Origin: Monarcha castaneiventris obscurior | Lineage: Eukaryota > Chordata > Aves > Passeriformes > Monarchidae | Reading direction: 5' to 3' | DNA length: 64,000 nt | Assembly: GCA_026261815.1 (NCBI GenBank) | Contig: JAMPIT010000434.1 | Coordinates: 12,521,001 to 12,585,000 of the forward strand | Part shown: positions 42,357 through 63,466 of the stretch, piece after piece | How positions within the stretch are numbered: position 1 is the first letter of the stretch | How the letters are laid out: each line of letters begins with the position of its first letter | Notes under the pieces: model-generated | What the model was told of the DNA's origin: nothing | What the model saw: only the letters and a program-made list of their open reading frames with translations | Databases searched by the model: none | Program-made: the position numbers and the translations under genes

Positions 42357-43392
42357 GGGTAAAAACAGTCGAGCAAGTTTAATTTCATCTCAGGGAGAGA
42401 TTTTGCCGTAAGCTGGGGCCATAACTGCAGTTTTACAAAGCCTGATGTCCGTGTTGTCTTTGAGCATCCACCACCCACCGCTGGGCGGGACGGTGACACT
42501 GGGCCAGACGGGCTCCTTGTCACTGCAATAAGGGGAGAGGTCCCACGGGGGGGTACAGCCCCCCTGCCCAGCTCACAGCCGCGGCCGCCCGCTCACAGCA
42601 CGAGGCCTGAGGAGGCGGTGGGGTCCAGCCCTGGCTCCAGAGCAAGGCAGGAGCCCTCCGGGAAGGCTCCAGGAGGCGGAGGAGTGATTTTTTTTACATG
42701 ATAATCCTGTTTTATGCAACATAGCAAAATTAATTCTTAGTGTAGTGTTCCTACCTCAGCCCATAGCGCTGATGTTTCTATGCAGTTGTGCTCGTCCCGA
42801 CGCTGACATTTTTTACCCCGGGTTAAGGCTGCAGTGTCGTCCTTCCTCCTCCTCCTCCTCCTCACTGCAATGTTCTGTGTGATGTGTGACAGCACAGCTC
42901 CATCCCATGCTCCATCCTTTTCGGACACATCCTCCAAACCCCCACCTGGGATCTTCCACCTTGGCTTTCCTCGGATAATGCTCTGTGCCAGCCCCAGGTC
43001 ACCTCTGCCGTTGTCACCCAGCGTTTTACTGCAAAACCACAAGAATTGGTGATTTTCCGTTGTACGTTTTTCCCGTCTGTCCCAGATCCTGTTGTGTGTT
43101 TCAGGCCCTGTTAGTTTTACCCGTCTTTATATCAAAATGTTGTTTGCATAGGTTCTGAGATCAGAAACCCATGAATCTCGTCCTAGCATACTGCATCTTT
43201 CAGCAGTAGACAGTAAAATACCTGAAAATGTGAATTTCTTAGTTTTCATAAAGAAAACCTAGAGATTAACCTTTCATGTGCCAAATACTGTAAGTTACAT
43301 CTTTTTTTCCTTCAAAATGTACCTTTTTCTACATATCCAATACCTTAGTTAGCATAAAATCATTGGTGCCATGAAAAGTATTTTTAAATTTA

Positions 43393-43398
43393 AATAAA
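43393..43398 (+). terminator. Candidate distal poly(A) signal of FRMD5
   Basis: AATAAA within a T/A-rich segment, followed by TG-containing sequence (tgagatgagctttgttcagtg is nearby). It lies about 335 bp from the converging WDR76 poly(A) signal. Confidence 0.5.
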
Positions 43399-43734
43399 TA
43401 TTTAAACATCATGAAAAGCGAGTTGAGATGAGCTTTGTTCAGTGACTCTGATTTTTCTTTACTCAAGTGAAAACAGCTTACACTGTGGGAAATTTGGTCT
43501 TTGAGCAGCTTCTCATTGGAGTGAGGAGCAGCTTCAGGCCACGCGAGTTCCAGAGCTGCAGGTGAGTCCCTCGCACATCTCTACACCCTGAGAGCACAAT
43601 TTTACAAAATTTAATGTGTTAAATTTACAGGTTTGGGCCCCTCACCGTAAGGAAGATACTGACGGGCTGGAGCACCTGAGGGAGCTGGGGGGCTCAAGGA
43701 TCAATTTTCTTTCCATGGAAGACATGGGTGCCAA

Positions 43735-43871
43735 AGGTAGTTTAAACAATTTATTTTAAGACTTTCAAAGTACATTTCTGTCCTGAGAATCAACAGTCAG
43801 CTTCAGAACTGCTTAATAGGGAATAAACAAAGTCAATGCAGAAAGTTAAAAAATACAGATCTAAGGCACTT
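43735..43871 (-). other. WDR76: WDR76 3' UTR with poly(A) signal
   Basis: Short 3' UTR. A - strand AATAAA (TTTATT at 43750-43755 on +) lies about 120 nt after the stop and predicts cleavage near 43730. Confidence 0.65.
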
Positions 43872-44127
43872 CTATTCTTTGAACACATGAAGGCGGCCAC
43901 TGGAGTTGCCCCCCACCAGGATGTTCTGGCTGGGGTGGACAACGTTAATGGAGCACACAGAGCCAAGGTGGTCCACATTGCAGAAGGAGTGCAGCAACTT
44001 CCCGGTGTCCTGGAAGACCTGGATCTGCCTGGGCTGTGCCATGCTGCCCACCAGGAAGCAGTGCTCCTGCTTGGGGTCCCAGATGGCCCTGAAGCGGCTC
44101 AGCCAGCGGCCTGTGTTGTTGTTGTGT
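43872..44127 (-). CDS. WDR76: WDR76 last coding exon
   Basis: Encodes HNNNTGRWLSRFRAIWDPK, VGSMAQPRQIQVFQDTGKLL and GGNSSGRLHVFKE, then a stop at 43872-43874. Acceptor ttgcag. Confidence 0.97.
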
Positions 44128-45441
44128 CTGCAAGGGAAGAGGAACATTCCTCCTCATGAATGCAGCGTTTTTAAATTGTCAATTACATCCCATTTGCTCC
44201 CTGGACTTCTAAACCTTCAGCACTCACTCTGGAGCACTCAGATCCCTGCAGTAGATGCCTGTCCTGGGATGGGCAGGATGGAACAAGAATACCAGAATGG
44301 TTTGGGCTGGTAGAGACCTTAGAGATCATCCACTGCCACCTCCTGCCACGGCAGGGACACCTTCCACTGTCCCAGGCTGCTCCACGCCCCATCCAACCTG
44401 GCCTTGGACACTTCCAGGGATCCAGGGGCAGTCACAGCTTCTCTGGGCAACCTGTGCCAGGGCCTCACTCTCCTCACAGGGAGGAATTTCTCCCCAAAAC
44501 CCCATCTAACCCTGCCCTCCGGCAGTGGGAAGCCATTCCCTGTGTCCTGTCCCTCCGGGCCCACAGGAGCAGCCGTGGTCCTTACCTGATGGAGCTGAGC
44601 AATGTGACAGTCGATGACAAGGATGTGGTGTCGTAGACCCTGAGCACAGAACAGCACATTAATACCATGGACCTGTGCTAAAAACACAGCCCTTCCCCCA
44701 CACAGCAGGATCAGCTCCTGGAGCCACCCAGGAGCAGCACAGACACCAGCTTGGCCACAGGCACCAGCATCCCAGCTGGAATCACTGGAGGTGCTTGGTG
44801 AAGTGGATTTGCTTTCAGCTGGAACTGCAGCCCACCCCTTCTGGTAGCTGAGGGTGGAGGAGGGGCTGGAGAGGCCAGAGGTCAGCCCAGCACCCCACCT
44901 GCTCCTTCACCCCCATGAACTTGGGGGATCCCACCCCTCGGGGCACAAACTGCCCAGCCCAAACAAAATCAGGTAATTATAGAAATTATGGTCACAAAGT
45001 AACCTCTAACACAGGCAACTCACAGCAGCTTAAATTATGAAATGGTAGGCTATTTACAGAAGAGCTAATATCATTATTTCAAGTACCAGCTACAAACAAA
45101 TTTAGTTTCTGAGCATTTTGTGTTTGTGTTCACCACCCAGGTTTTGGCTGGCTGTTTTCATGGATTTTGATTTTGATTGTTTTTTAAAGATTTACAGTAC
45201 CTGTATATTTTTACTATTAAATATCCTGCGGGAAAATGAGAATTAAATAAAAAACCAGCCAAACCAAAAAATCATTAAAAACTACATTAAAAACGCTAGT
45301 GCAAGTAAATCTTTATATTTTTTTTTAAGTGATAAAGACAGAAGGTTCTCAATGATGGGTCATGTGGAGAGGTAATAATAATAGTAATAATAGTAATAAT
45401 AATAATAATAGTATTAATAATAATAATAATAATAATAGTAT

Positions 45442-45472
<31 letters not shown>

Positions 45473-48400
45473 AAGAAGAAGAAGAAGAAGAAGAAGAATG
45501 ACAATAAACTGCCCAAACAGTTGTTATTTTCCCTGAGGATTCTTCCTTCCAGAGCCTTACCTCAGCTTGTCATCAGCACACACGGTCACCACCCTGCTCC
45601 CAGTGACAGGTGAGAAATAGGCCGAGGCCACACTTTTGGTGTGTCCTGTGAGAGAGCTCAGGGGCTTGTTCCCCTTGGCCTTCAGGTACCGAACATCGAA
45701 AACACAAACATCCCTGCAACAGGTACCACACACGCTTCAATAATTATCCTTCATTTACCAAAACAGCTCCAGAGCAGAGCAGGCTGTGTGGGAGCTGGTT
45801 CAGAGCTTCAATATCCACCCAAATGGTGGCTCCAAGGGATTTTGGGAGCACCAACACCACCCCAACCACCCCTCCATAAAGTCCTTCTGTGCCAAAGCCC
45901 ACCAGGGCCCATCTGTCCCCATTTCCCAAAGGTGAAGGGAAATCAAACCAAATCCCACCTTAAATCCTGGTAAGGACTGAAAACTCATTTTCTAAAAGGA
46001 CCAAGACAGCTTTGAGTGTACACTGAGACTGCCAGACTCCTCAGCCCCAGCTCTCCCCAGCACAGAGACCACTGAAGAAACAACCAGTTCAATCTCGGCT
46101 ACGTACACAGAGCCAGCAGCCAGGAAATACTGTTTGTTCACAGGGTGCACATGGACTGTCCGTGTCCTCCTGAAGCCAATGTCTGCAGAGAGCTCCGAGG
46201 ACATCCCTGGGGTCCGTCTGTCCACAACAGCCACGTCCCCGTCCCAGTGACCCACTATGGCAGTGGAGGCATTCTCTTCCAGGAAGTCGAAGGAGGAGAA
46301 GTCTTCCTCACTCCTGAAGATCTGAGCCCAGGGAAGGTCAAATGTCACCAGAACTAAAGGAAACACCCAGTTGTTCTAACACCCAAACACTCCCTGGGCT
46401 ACAGGTTTCATCCTTTCCCTTTTTAGTTCACTAAAAACACTAGTACAGCCTGTGTGACAGCCTTATCCAGCCATGCAGGTAACCCTTCTGTGAAACAGCT
46501 TTCCACAGGGGAAACAATTAGGAGATAATTAACCATCCAAACCAGACCAGCAACAGCACACTCCAAACTCCCTGTTAGAGCTCCTGCAAGGCACTGTCAC
46601 CTCTGTGTTCCAGCAATCAAAGGGCTGTTGGCCTTGAGCACACACTGAGCAAGGATTAAGGATATCTTTCCCTTCTCCAATGCTGCAGAAACTTCTAATC
46701 ATGTGCAGAAATGTAAACTTGGAAACTAGGAGAACCCAGGCTGTCACTGGGTTTTGGTGAGTAGAAAACATCTCCCTATTTCTGTGATGTTAATTAAAGG
46801 CTAATTCACATGTCCTTGTGGAAATGGCACTTGAACTTTCTTGTTAATAAAACAACCAAATAATGACTCGGTATAAGCAAACTGAACCTTCCTAGCAGTG
46901 CCTCACCTCATCAAAGACAGCCCTGGTGACATCCCCACAGCGCAGAGTGTCATTGCTGAGGGACAGCAAGTGAGCAGGGTTGCAGGGAGAGAAGTGCATG
47001 CAGTTGACCTGGAAGCTGTGGGGGATGAAGATGTGGGCTCCTTCCTCAGACCTGCAGCTCTGCAAAATGACAGAACCCACAGACACAGGTGCTGGTCACT
47101 AAAGTTATTTCTTTTAATAACTACAACTCTTAAAGCCAAACCTCTGGTTTTTGGATGTTTTTTGGAGGAGGCAGAGGGTGCTGGGCGAAGAGGACACACC
47201 AGCACAGGTAATATGGACAGTGAGGCTGCTTCTGGCCCCTAATTACAGAAAGCTGCAACTTCCTGCTGCAATTAGTGCCACTGCAGCCGCCAGCCCTGGA
47301 TCTGGATGGCAGCACCTGGATCATTTTCACCCACAGAGCCAGTTTCTGTTACCACATGTGCCTTTTACATCAAAATATAGACACACTGCATTACTGAGAG
47401 TTCAAGCTGAATTAGTGACCCAAACCGCATGAAAGCAGAATCTCCTGCGTCTTCTCTTTTAAATTTTGCATCATTTTGTTATTTTAAAAGAAACTGAACA
47501 GGTCACTGTGGACTCATTCCACAAAGATGACTCAGCTCTCAAATTTCAGAAAAAAACCAAGGGAGAGCAAAAGGGAAAGCCATTCTGGCAACTCTCAATT
47601 TGACAACCATCCTGGTATTATCCCTAAGAATGGAGAAAGCCTAAAACACCCTCATGAGCCCGACAAAATGCCACCCCAGGCTGTGCCCCACACCTGTTCA
47701 GATGAGGAGCACGTCAACCACTCACCACATTCCAGAGGCCAATGTGCCCCCACTTGTCTCCAGCTGCCACAAGGATGGTGCTTTCAGAAGGGTGGATGGC
47801 CATGGAACACACCCGGGCTTTCACCACCTTCCTGATGTTCTCCTCACTCAGTACCATGCTGTTCAGGCTCTCCTGGTACCTGGAAAACCAAAATAACAAC
47901 CATCACCAAAACCTTCATTAGAGAAGGAACAGGGGCCAGACAACACCCAGTTTCGGCTGCTGTTTTCACACTACCTCTTTATGTCAGGTGTGCCCTGGTC
48001 AGCATCATGTGCTTTCAGCTACAGACAGAAAGGAGATACTTATCAGAATCAGAGCCCAAGTGAAACTACATTATCCAAAAATAACTAATTAAACTAATAA
48101 TACCTCACTTATCCTCATCCACGTGCCCAGCAAGGCCTCTGTCCATTTACTGTTCTCTGCCTGATCCTCTGGAACCATGGGCAAAGGTCCGACTGGAACC
48201 TGAGGCTGCGATGACATTGGCAATTTTTGTAACTCAAACCAACTAAAACCATGAACAAGATGAATTGGTACTTTCCCCACACCAGACATTCTGAGAACAT
48301 GCCTACAACAGGACGGGAAATAAACAGTAAAAACAGAAGGTGATATCATAACCTTATTAAAAAGATAAAGAGAATTTCACTGGCAGCACAGACAAACTGC

Positions 48401-51400
48401 TTCTCTGGGTTTCTTCCTCTCCTGATACTCCAGCAAGAACTTCATAACAGATTCAAATCTATTCTACAGCTCCATGGAAGATTTAAATTCCCATCTCTCA
48501 GAACAACATACTTTTTACTTGTTGCTCCATCACTGCTTCAAAGAGATGGTAAATATTACCCAGGAAAATAAAACCACATCAGAAGTTACAGTGAAATAAA
48601 AACCAGAGTAATAAGCGTTTGAATTTAAAGCTGCTCAGCTCCATGGGCTGTTGATGTGGAATGTTTTACCTCAGGACCCTTCTGTGGATCCCCAGCTGCA
48701 CCACGTCATCAGCCTGGGCCACAGAGCACTGCCTGGCTTGTGGTGAGACCGTGGTACCTGCTCAAGGTGACAGAACTGACCCTTCCCTACTGTCCCTGTG
48801 TCACCATCTCCCAAATGCCTCAGGGTTTGCAATGCCCAGTGCCACCCATCAGTGTCACCAGCACTGGTTTTAGAAAAACTGCTGTGCACACACCCCTCCT
48901 CCAGCCCTTCCCCATCTCACATATTCCTCTGGTCCTGGCCGGGCAGGCGTCTCCAGCAATGGAATGTCCAGTGGCTCTACTCGGAGCAGGCGCATGGATC
49001 GCCGCCGGGCTGCTTCATCCTCCACCTTTTTAGGCTTGGGCCTGGAACAAGGAGCAATCTCAGTTACAGAGGAGAGTCCCTGCATTTAGGGACAGACCCA
49101 AGGGCACAGCTGGGACACAGACTGACATCAGCCCCTCCTGGCCCGCTGCAGGAGGGACGGGGTTGCTTTTTCCGTCAGTGCCAGCGAGGAACACCACCAC
49201 GAGCACTTTGCAATGCACACACAGGTGCCGCACCTGTTTTCCCTGTGATGCTGCTGCCTCCCCTCCCAGCTCTCCTCAGTCATTATCCATCCTGCCGTTC
49301 ACACACCAAGCTGGCCTCTCCCACCTTCTCCCATCATACAGCTTACTCTGTTTGGGCTTCAGCTCATTTTCGCCTTCTGCTCTACATTTACAGGTTACCC
49401 TCTCCCTTGCACCTTGGTCACACCCTCTCTTTTTTTCCCACACCTTTTCCTAACATTTGTTTTCATCCCACAATGAAGAATCAAGGATATAAATCTCACC
49501 TACTGTTATTTTACCTTTTGGTGACATGAGATTGCCTTTTAGTTGCAATTTGGTTAAGTCTTGCAGCTGACTTAAAGAGAAAAGAGATTAATTATAGATA
49601 TAATGAGCATAAAGAATTAGCCTGTATAAAATACAATTATCTCAATGCTGCAATGAACTTACTGCAATTATTCATAATAACAAGAAAGAAAGAAGCTGTG
49701 GTTGCCCCATGCCTCTAAGCATTCCAGGCCAGGTTGGACAGGGCTTGAAGCAGCTTGGAATAGTGGAAGGTGTCCCTGCCCATGGCAGGGGGTGGAATGA
49801 GAGGGGCTTTAAGGTTCTTTCCAAACATTCCAGGATTCTATGATTTTCATGGCTTTCCTCATACAACTGCCCCAGTGAGGAAAGGGTTTCACACCAGGAG
49901 GGATTACAGTGCAATTATGACACTTGGAAAGAGCATTTTGATGCTATTTACACACTATACAAACCTCATGCAGCTTTAGAGCAGCAAAGAATTTAGCATT
50001 TTCTGTAATGTTCTTTAGTCTTTTCCTTTCATAGGCTGATAGGTGGGAGTATCCTTCCTACAGAAAGAAAATCCAGTTACTCTCCATCATACAGTTACGA
50101 GAGAGGTCTCAGGCTCAGGGAAGTGATCCTCTAAACTGATTAAATTACTTTAAACTGGTTTGATATGTTTGTAACAATCATAAGACCATACAAATTGGGG
50201 TGGTCATGTATCAACACCAAAACCTATCCATACAAGTCCAGCTTGCTTTACGAAACTTATACTGACATTAATTCTATGAAGAGAACAGTGTATATTTTTT
50301 TTTTTTAATATAATGAAAACAATCATGAAGAGACTCAATGAAGAGCTTTAAACTTTAGTAAAAGGATAAAACGAAGTGGGACACTGCCAGCCAGAGGTTC
50401 AAAGGGGAAGGGGGAACGACGTACAGAGGAAAAGCACTTTAAAACTTTTTTTTAATGAAGATTATAACCGGGGGCCGGGTACTCACCGGAGCCGCGTCTC
50501 CCCCGTCGCTGCCGTCACTGTCCGCATCCCACAGCTCGTCCTGGCCGCGGGCAGCCGAGCTGGGGCCGGGCGGGGAGCCGGGGGCGGCTCTGGGGCCGGT
50601 GTCGGGCTCCGGGCACAGCCTCTTGCCGGCCGGGGCGCGGGTCCCCGCGGAGCTCAGCAGCCGCTTTTGGGGCCGCGGCCAGGCCTCGGCGGGCAGCGGC
50701 GTCAGCAGCACCCGCAGCTGCCGCCCCGGGCCCGGGGCCGCGCTCGGCCGGCGCTCGGCGGCCTCTGCCGGGGGGAGCTCCTGCGGGGGCGAACGGGGCT
50801 CGGCAGCCTCTGCCGGGGGTGACTCCTGCGGGGGCGAACGGGGCTCGGCGGCCTCTGCCGGGGGTGACTCCTGCGGGGGCGAACGGGGCTCGGCGGCCTC
50901 TGCCGGGGGTGACTCCTGCGGGGGCGAGTGGGGCTCGGCGGCCTCTGCCGGGGGTGACTCCTGCGGGGGCGAGTGGGGCTCGGCGGCCTCTGCCGGGGGC
51001 GACTGGGGCTCGGCGTGTACTGACGGGGGGGACTCCTGCGGGGGCGAAGAGGGCTCGGCGGCGTCCGCCGGGGGGAACTCTTGCGGGGGCGAACGGGGCT
51101 CGGCGTGGACCGACGGGAGGGACTCCTGCGAAGGCGAACGGGGTTCGGTGGGGACCCGCGGCGGGATCCCCGGCACCGCCGGGCCCTGAACCCTGCCCGC
51201 CCCGCTCCTTACCTCCCCCGGTTTCTCCCCTCACAACCCAGGCTCCTCTCGGGTCCCCTCTCCTACCAGACCCTGGAACCCCTCCCACCTCAGTCCCCGT
51301 CTCCCCCGGCCCCTCTCCTCCCAGCCCCGGCGGTCCCCGGACCTGCAGCTGCTGCCGGGTGTGCGGTGACGGCTCCTCGGGCTCCTGCGGCCCGGGCTGG

Positions 51401-51411
51401 GACAGCGCCAT
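43872..51411 (-). CDS. WDR76: WDR76, WD repeat-containing protein 76 (complete)
   Basis: Fourteen exons, 5' to 3' on the - strand: 51343-51411, 50487-51185, 49965-50057, 49515-49570, 48921-49041, 48670-48713, 48104-48302, 47975-48018, 47726-47879, 46907-47059, 46107-46321, 45561-45713, 44586-44639, 43872-44127. The lengths sum to 2310 nt (769 residues plus stop) with consistent phases. Diagnostic matches to vertebrate WDR76 include LSAYERKRLKNITENAKFFA, AARRRSMRLLRVEPLD, IVGHWDGDVAVVDRRTPG and TGRWLSRFRAIWDPKQEH. The C-terminal half is a WD40 propeller. The protein is nuclear, associates with CUL4-DDB1, and gathers at damage or quality-control foci (yeast orthologue Cmr1). At 769 residues it is longer than the mammalian protein (about 626), mainly because of a repeat in exon 2. 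The 44-nt exon at 48670 is inferred from splice sites and phase. Confidence 0.95.
44291..44562 (-). mobile_element. CR1 LINE 3'-end fragment in last WDR76 intron (sense)
   Basis: Shows atggtttgggctggtagaga, ccttccactgtcccaggctg and cacagcttctctgggcaacc. It ends about 20 bp from the 44586 exon, leaving little unique intron near the donor. Confidence 0.95.
44586..44639 (-). CDS. WDR76: WDR76 exon 13 (54 nt)
   Basis: Encodes VYDTTSLSSTVTLLSSI between two split Arg codons. Acceptor gctcag, donor gtaagg. A CR1 fragment begins about 20 bp beyond the donor. Confidence 0.94.
45373..45498. repeat. Composite (TAA/TAG)n-(GAA)n microsatellite in WDR76 intron
   Basis: An imperfect AAT block (45373-45442) abuts a perfect AAG block (45443-45498, about 18 copies). 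In the WDR76 transcript this reads as (TTC)n then (ATT)n, starting about 62 nt after the donor at 45560. Confidence 0.97.
45561..45713 (-). CDS. WDR76: WDR76 exon 12, WD40 blade
   Basis: Encodes DVCVFDVRYLKAKGNKPLSS through VCADDKLR, with SVASAYFSPVTGSRVVT. Acceptor ttgcag, donor gtaagg. Confidence 0.96.
46107..46321 (-). CDS. WDR76: WDR76 exon 11, WD40 blades
   Basis: Encodes IFRSEEDFSSFDFLEENA, IVGHWDGDVAVVDRRTPG and TVHVHPVNKQYFLAAGS. Acceptor gctcag; donor gtacgt was chosen because only it restores frame into the next exon. Confidence 0.94.
46907..47059 (-). CDS. WDR76: WDR76 exon 10, WD40 blade
   Basis: Encodes SCRSEEGAHIFIPHSFQV through DVTRAVFDE, including MHFSPCNPAHLLSLSNDTLR. Acceptor ttgcag, donor gtgagg. 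Confidence 0.95.
47726..47879 (-). CDS. WDR76: WDR76 exon 9, first WD40 blade
   Basis: Encodes RYQESLNSMVLSEENIRKVV through HIGLWNV, with the hallmark SMAIHPSESTILVAAGDK. Acceptor ttccag, donor gtgagt. Confidence 0.95.
47975..48018 (-). CDS. WDR76: WDR76 small exon 8 (44 nt)
   Basis: Encodes LKAHDADQGTPDIK plus two bases of Arg. Acceptor ctgtag, donor gtagtg; phase matches both neighbours. Confidence 0.85.
48104..48302 (-). CDS. WDR76: WDR76 exon 7
   Basis: Encodes HVLRMSGVGKVPIHLVHGF through TWMRISE. Acceptor ttgtag, donor gtatta. The motif LLGTWMRIS parallels the HTWAGMS region of the human protein. Confidence 0.88.
48670..48713 (-). CDS. WDR76: WDR76 small exon 6 (44 nt)
   Basis: Encodes ADDVVQLGIHRRVL plus two bases. 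Acceptor gcccag, donor gtaaaa. Without it the phases of the flanking exons (ending TAT, starting G-CAT) do not join, which is the main support; family similarity here is weak. Confidence 0.75.
48921..49041 (-). CDS. WDR76: WDR76 exon 5
   Basis: Encodes RPKPKKVEDEAARRRSMRLL through RPGPEEY; the RRRSMRLL basic motif is shared with mammalian WDR76. Acceptor ttccag, donor gtgaga. Confidence 0.94.
49515..49570 (-). CDS. WDR76: WDR76 exon 4 (56 nt)
   Basis: Encodes SAARLNQIATKRQSHVTK plus two bases of Arg. Acceptor tttaag, donor gtaaaa. Confidence 0.93.
49692..49844 (+). mobile_element. CR1 LINE 3'-end fragment in WDR76 intron (antisense)
   Basis: Shows agaagctgtggttgcccca and gggctttaaggttctttcca, then ggattctatgatt. 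Confidence 0.93.
49965..50057 (-). CDS. WDR76: WDR76 exon 3
   Basis: Encodes EGYSHLSAYERKRLKNITEN through ALKLHE, the most conserved N-terminal block of the family. Acceptor ctgtag, donor gtttgt. Confidence 0.95.
50487..51185 (-). CDS. WDR76: WDR76 exon 2, Pro/Glu/Ala/Ser-rich tandem repeat and acidic segment
   Basis: 699 nt, 233 codons in phase 0. The acceptor is gggttcag at about 51186-51193 and the donor gtgagt follows GACGCGGCTCCG. The first part encodes about nine 15-residue units of the type EAAEPRSPPQESPPA. Then comes an Arg/Lys-containing region with possible nuclear-localisation basic patches (near KRLLSS and GKRLCPE) and a Ser/Asp stretch DADSDGSDGGD just before the conserved LSAYERKRL region. 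Confidence 0.88.
50752..51170 (-). repeat. WDR76: Coding 45-bp minisatellite in WDR76 exon 2 (about 9 units)
   Basis: Five near-identical 45-bp units (50752-50975), one unit shortened to about 30 bp, then three diverged 45-bp units. All length changes are multiples of 3, so the frame is kept. The encoded unit is EAAEPRSPPQESPPA with a diverged version VHAEPRSPPQESLPS. Confidence 0.93.
51343..51411 (-). CDS. WDR76: WDR76 exon 1 (start codon)
   Basis: Twenty-three codons from ATG at 51411-51409 (MALSQPGPQEPEEPSPHTRQ then QLQ), donor gtccgg. The start sits in CpG-rich sequence (gcgccATGG, good initiation context). N-terminal residues are poorly conserved in the family, so the start is inferred from context and phase. 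Confidence 0.8.
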
Positions 51412-51560
51412 GGCGCGCGCGGGGCGGAGCGGCCGCTTCCCGCCCGCAGAGGAGCGGCCCGGGCGGGCTCCCGCCCTCAGCGCCCTCAGGGCAGGGGTCC
51501 CGCCCGCGGCACCGCCCGCGCACCGGGAGCGGTCTCACGCTGCCGCAGGGCAGGGATACC
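51412..51560 (-). promoter_or_regulatory. WDR76: WDR76 CpG-rich promoter region
   Basis: Very GC- and CpG-rich sequence with GC boxes (ggggcggagc) and no TATA box directly upstream of the ATG. With the first two exons it forms a CpG-island-like block of about 1 kb (50480-51560). The transcription start is not resolved. Confidence 0.6.
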
Positions 51561-51561
51561 G

Positions 51562-51766
51562 GCGACAGTGCGGAGAAATTCCTCCCTGGGAGGAGGGTGA
51601 GGCCCTGGCACCGGGTGCCCAGAGAAGCCGTGGCTGCCCCTGGATCCCTGCAAGTGCCCAAGACCAGCTTGGACGGGGCTTGGAGCACCCTGGCCCAGTG
51701 GAAGGTGTCCCTGCCCACGGCAGGGGGTGGAACGGGCTAAGCTTTAAGGTCCCTCCCAACGCCAAC
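51562..51766 (+). mobile_element. CR1 LINE 3'-end fragment upstream of WDR76
   Basis: Shows agaaattcctccctgggagg, gtgaggccctggcaccgggt and gctttaaggtccctcccaac. It lies about 150 bp upstream of the WDR76 ATG, in the opposite orientation. Confidence 0.94.
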
Positions 51767-52329
51767 CACGCGGACTGGTTGCCCAGAAATAGCGGATGAA
51801 ATCCTCGACTCCAGTTAAGCACGGGAAGGGCCCGTCCCTGCCCTGCCCTGCCCGGTGCTCCGTGCACAGCCCTGCGGGCATAGCTGCCTCTCGCACCCCG
51901 CACCCGACACCGCCCTGGCCTGGGCGAGGCAGGACAGCAGAGCCAAGGGCAGCTCCGGGCCCTGTGCCATGGCACCGACAAGATCACGGTTTAAAGAGAA
52001 AAAACCAGTAACTGAAAAAGAGCACACCCAAGGCAGGGTTGGGCACTCCCAGTTCCAGGATCTGGGGAATCAAATGGGAAACTTAAAAACATTCATTACC
52101 TTTTTCCTTCCCAACCTGCTCTTTCCAGAGGAGCAGCCCAGCTCTCCAGCTCTGAAGCACTGAGGCAGGAGCAAGGGAGGACAGAAGCAGCCACAGCTTG
52201 GGGCCCACCAGCATTTGTGGTCCCGAGCATGTCCCTGAGGGGGCTGTAAAGCAGAATCACAGGGAGGAGTGTCACCAACAGGGGAGAGTTTCCAGAACCA
52301 CTCAGAAGTAGAAAGGCCCAAATAAACTG
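51767..52329. other. BLM-WDR76 intergenic spacer
   Basis: About 0.56 kb of unique sequence between the CR1 copy and the predicted BLM cleavage site, changing from GC-rich near WDR76 to AT-rich near BLM. No gene was found. Confidence 0.7.
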
Positions 52330-52477
52330 ACAAGTTAAAAAAATATTTATTTAATGTGAGCTTTTGTACTTGACAAATACACAAGTCCCAGAAGGTTCAG
52401 CAGCAGCAAATGAAACGAAAATTTAATAAATGATGATTCCATCTTGGGGAAATTCATCCAGTAATTGCATTTCCCAG
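52330..52477 (-). other. BLM: BLM 3' UTR with poly(A) signal
   Basis: About 150 nt. A - strand AATAAA (TTTATT at 52346-52351 on +) predicts cleavage near 52,330, and an upstream ATTAAA variant is present near 52420. The T-rich run at 52353-52378 is on the + strand side. Confidence 0.65.

Positions 52478-63466
<10,989 letters not shown>

Larger units (their letters stand above)
41154..43415 (+). other. FRMD5: FRMD5 3' UTR (probable extent)
   Basis: Non-coding sequence after the FRMD5 stop. Two candidate poly(A) signals are visible: AATAAA at 42202-42207 and AATAAA near 43393-43398. The latter follows an AT-rich, repeat-free stretch (43100-43400) that looks like a conserved distal 3' UTR. A-rich tracts occur at about 41868-41905 and 42330-42356. 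Which site is used cannot be decided from sequence alone. Confidence 0.6.

Noticed and set aside
45362..45613. Asn/Lys-rich 83-codon frame
   Set aside because: Translation of the AAT/AAG microsatellite in a WDR76 intron.
50819..51799. 326-codon + strand frame opposite WDR76 exon 2
   Set aside because: Antisense shadow of the 45-bp minisatellite running on into a CR1 fragment. The - strand frame joins correctly to conserved WDR76 exons.
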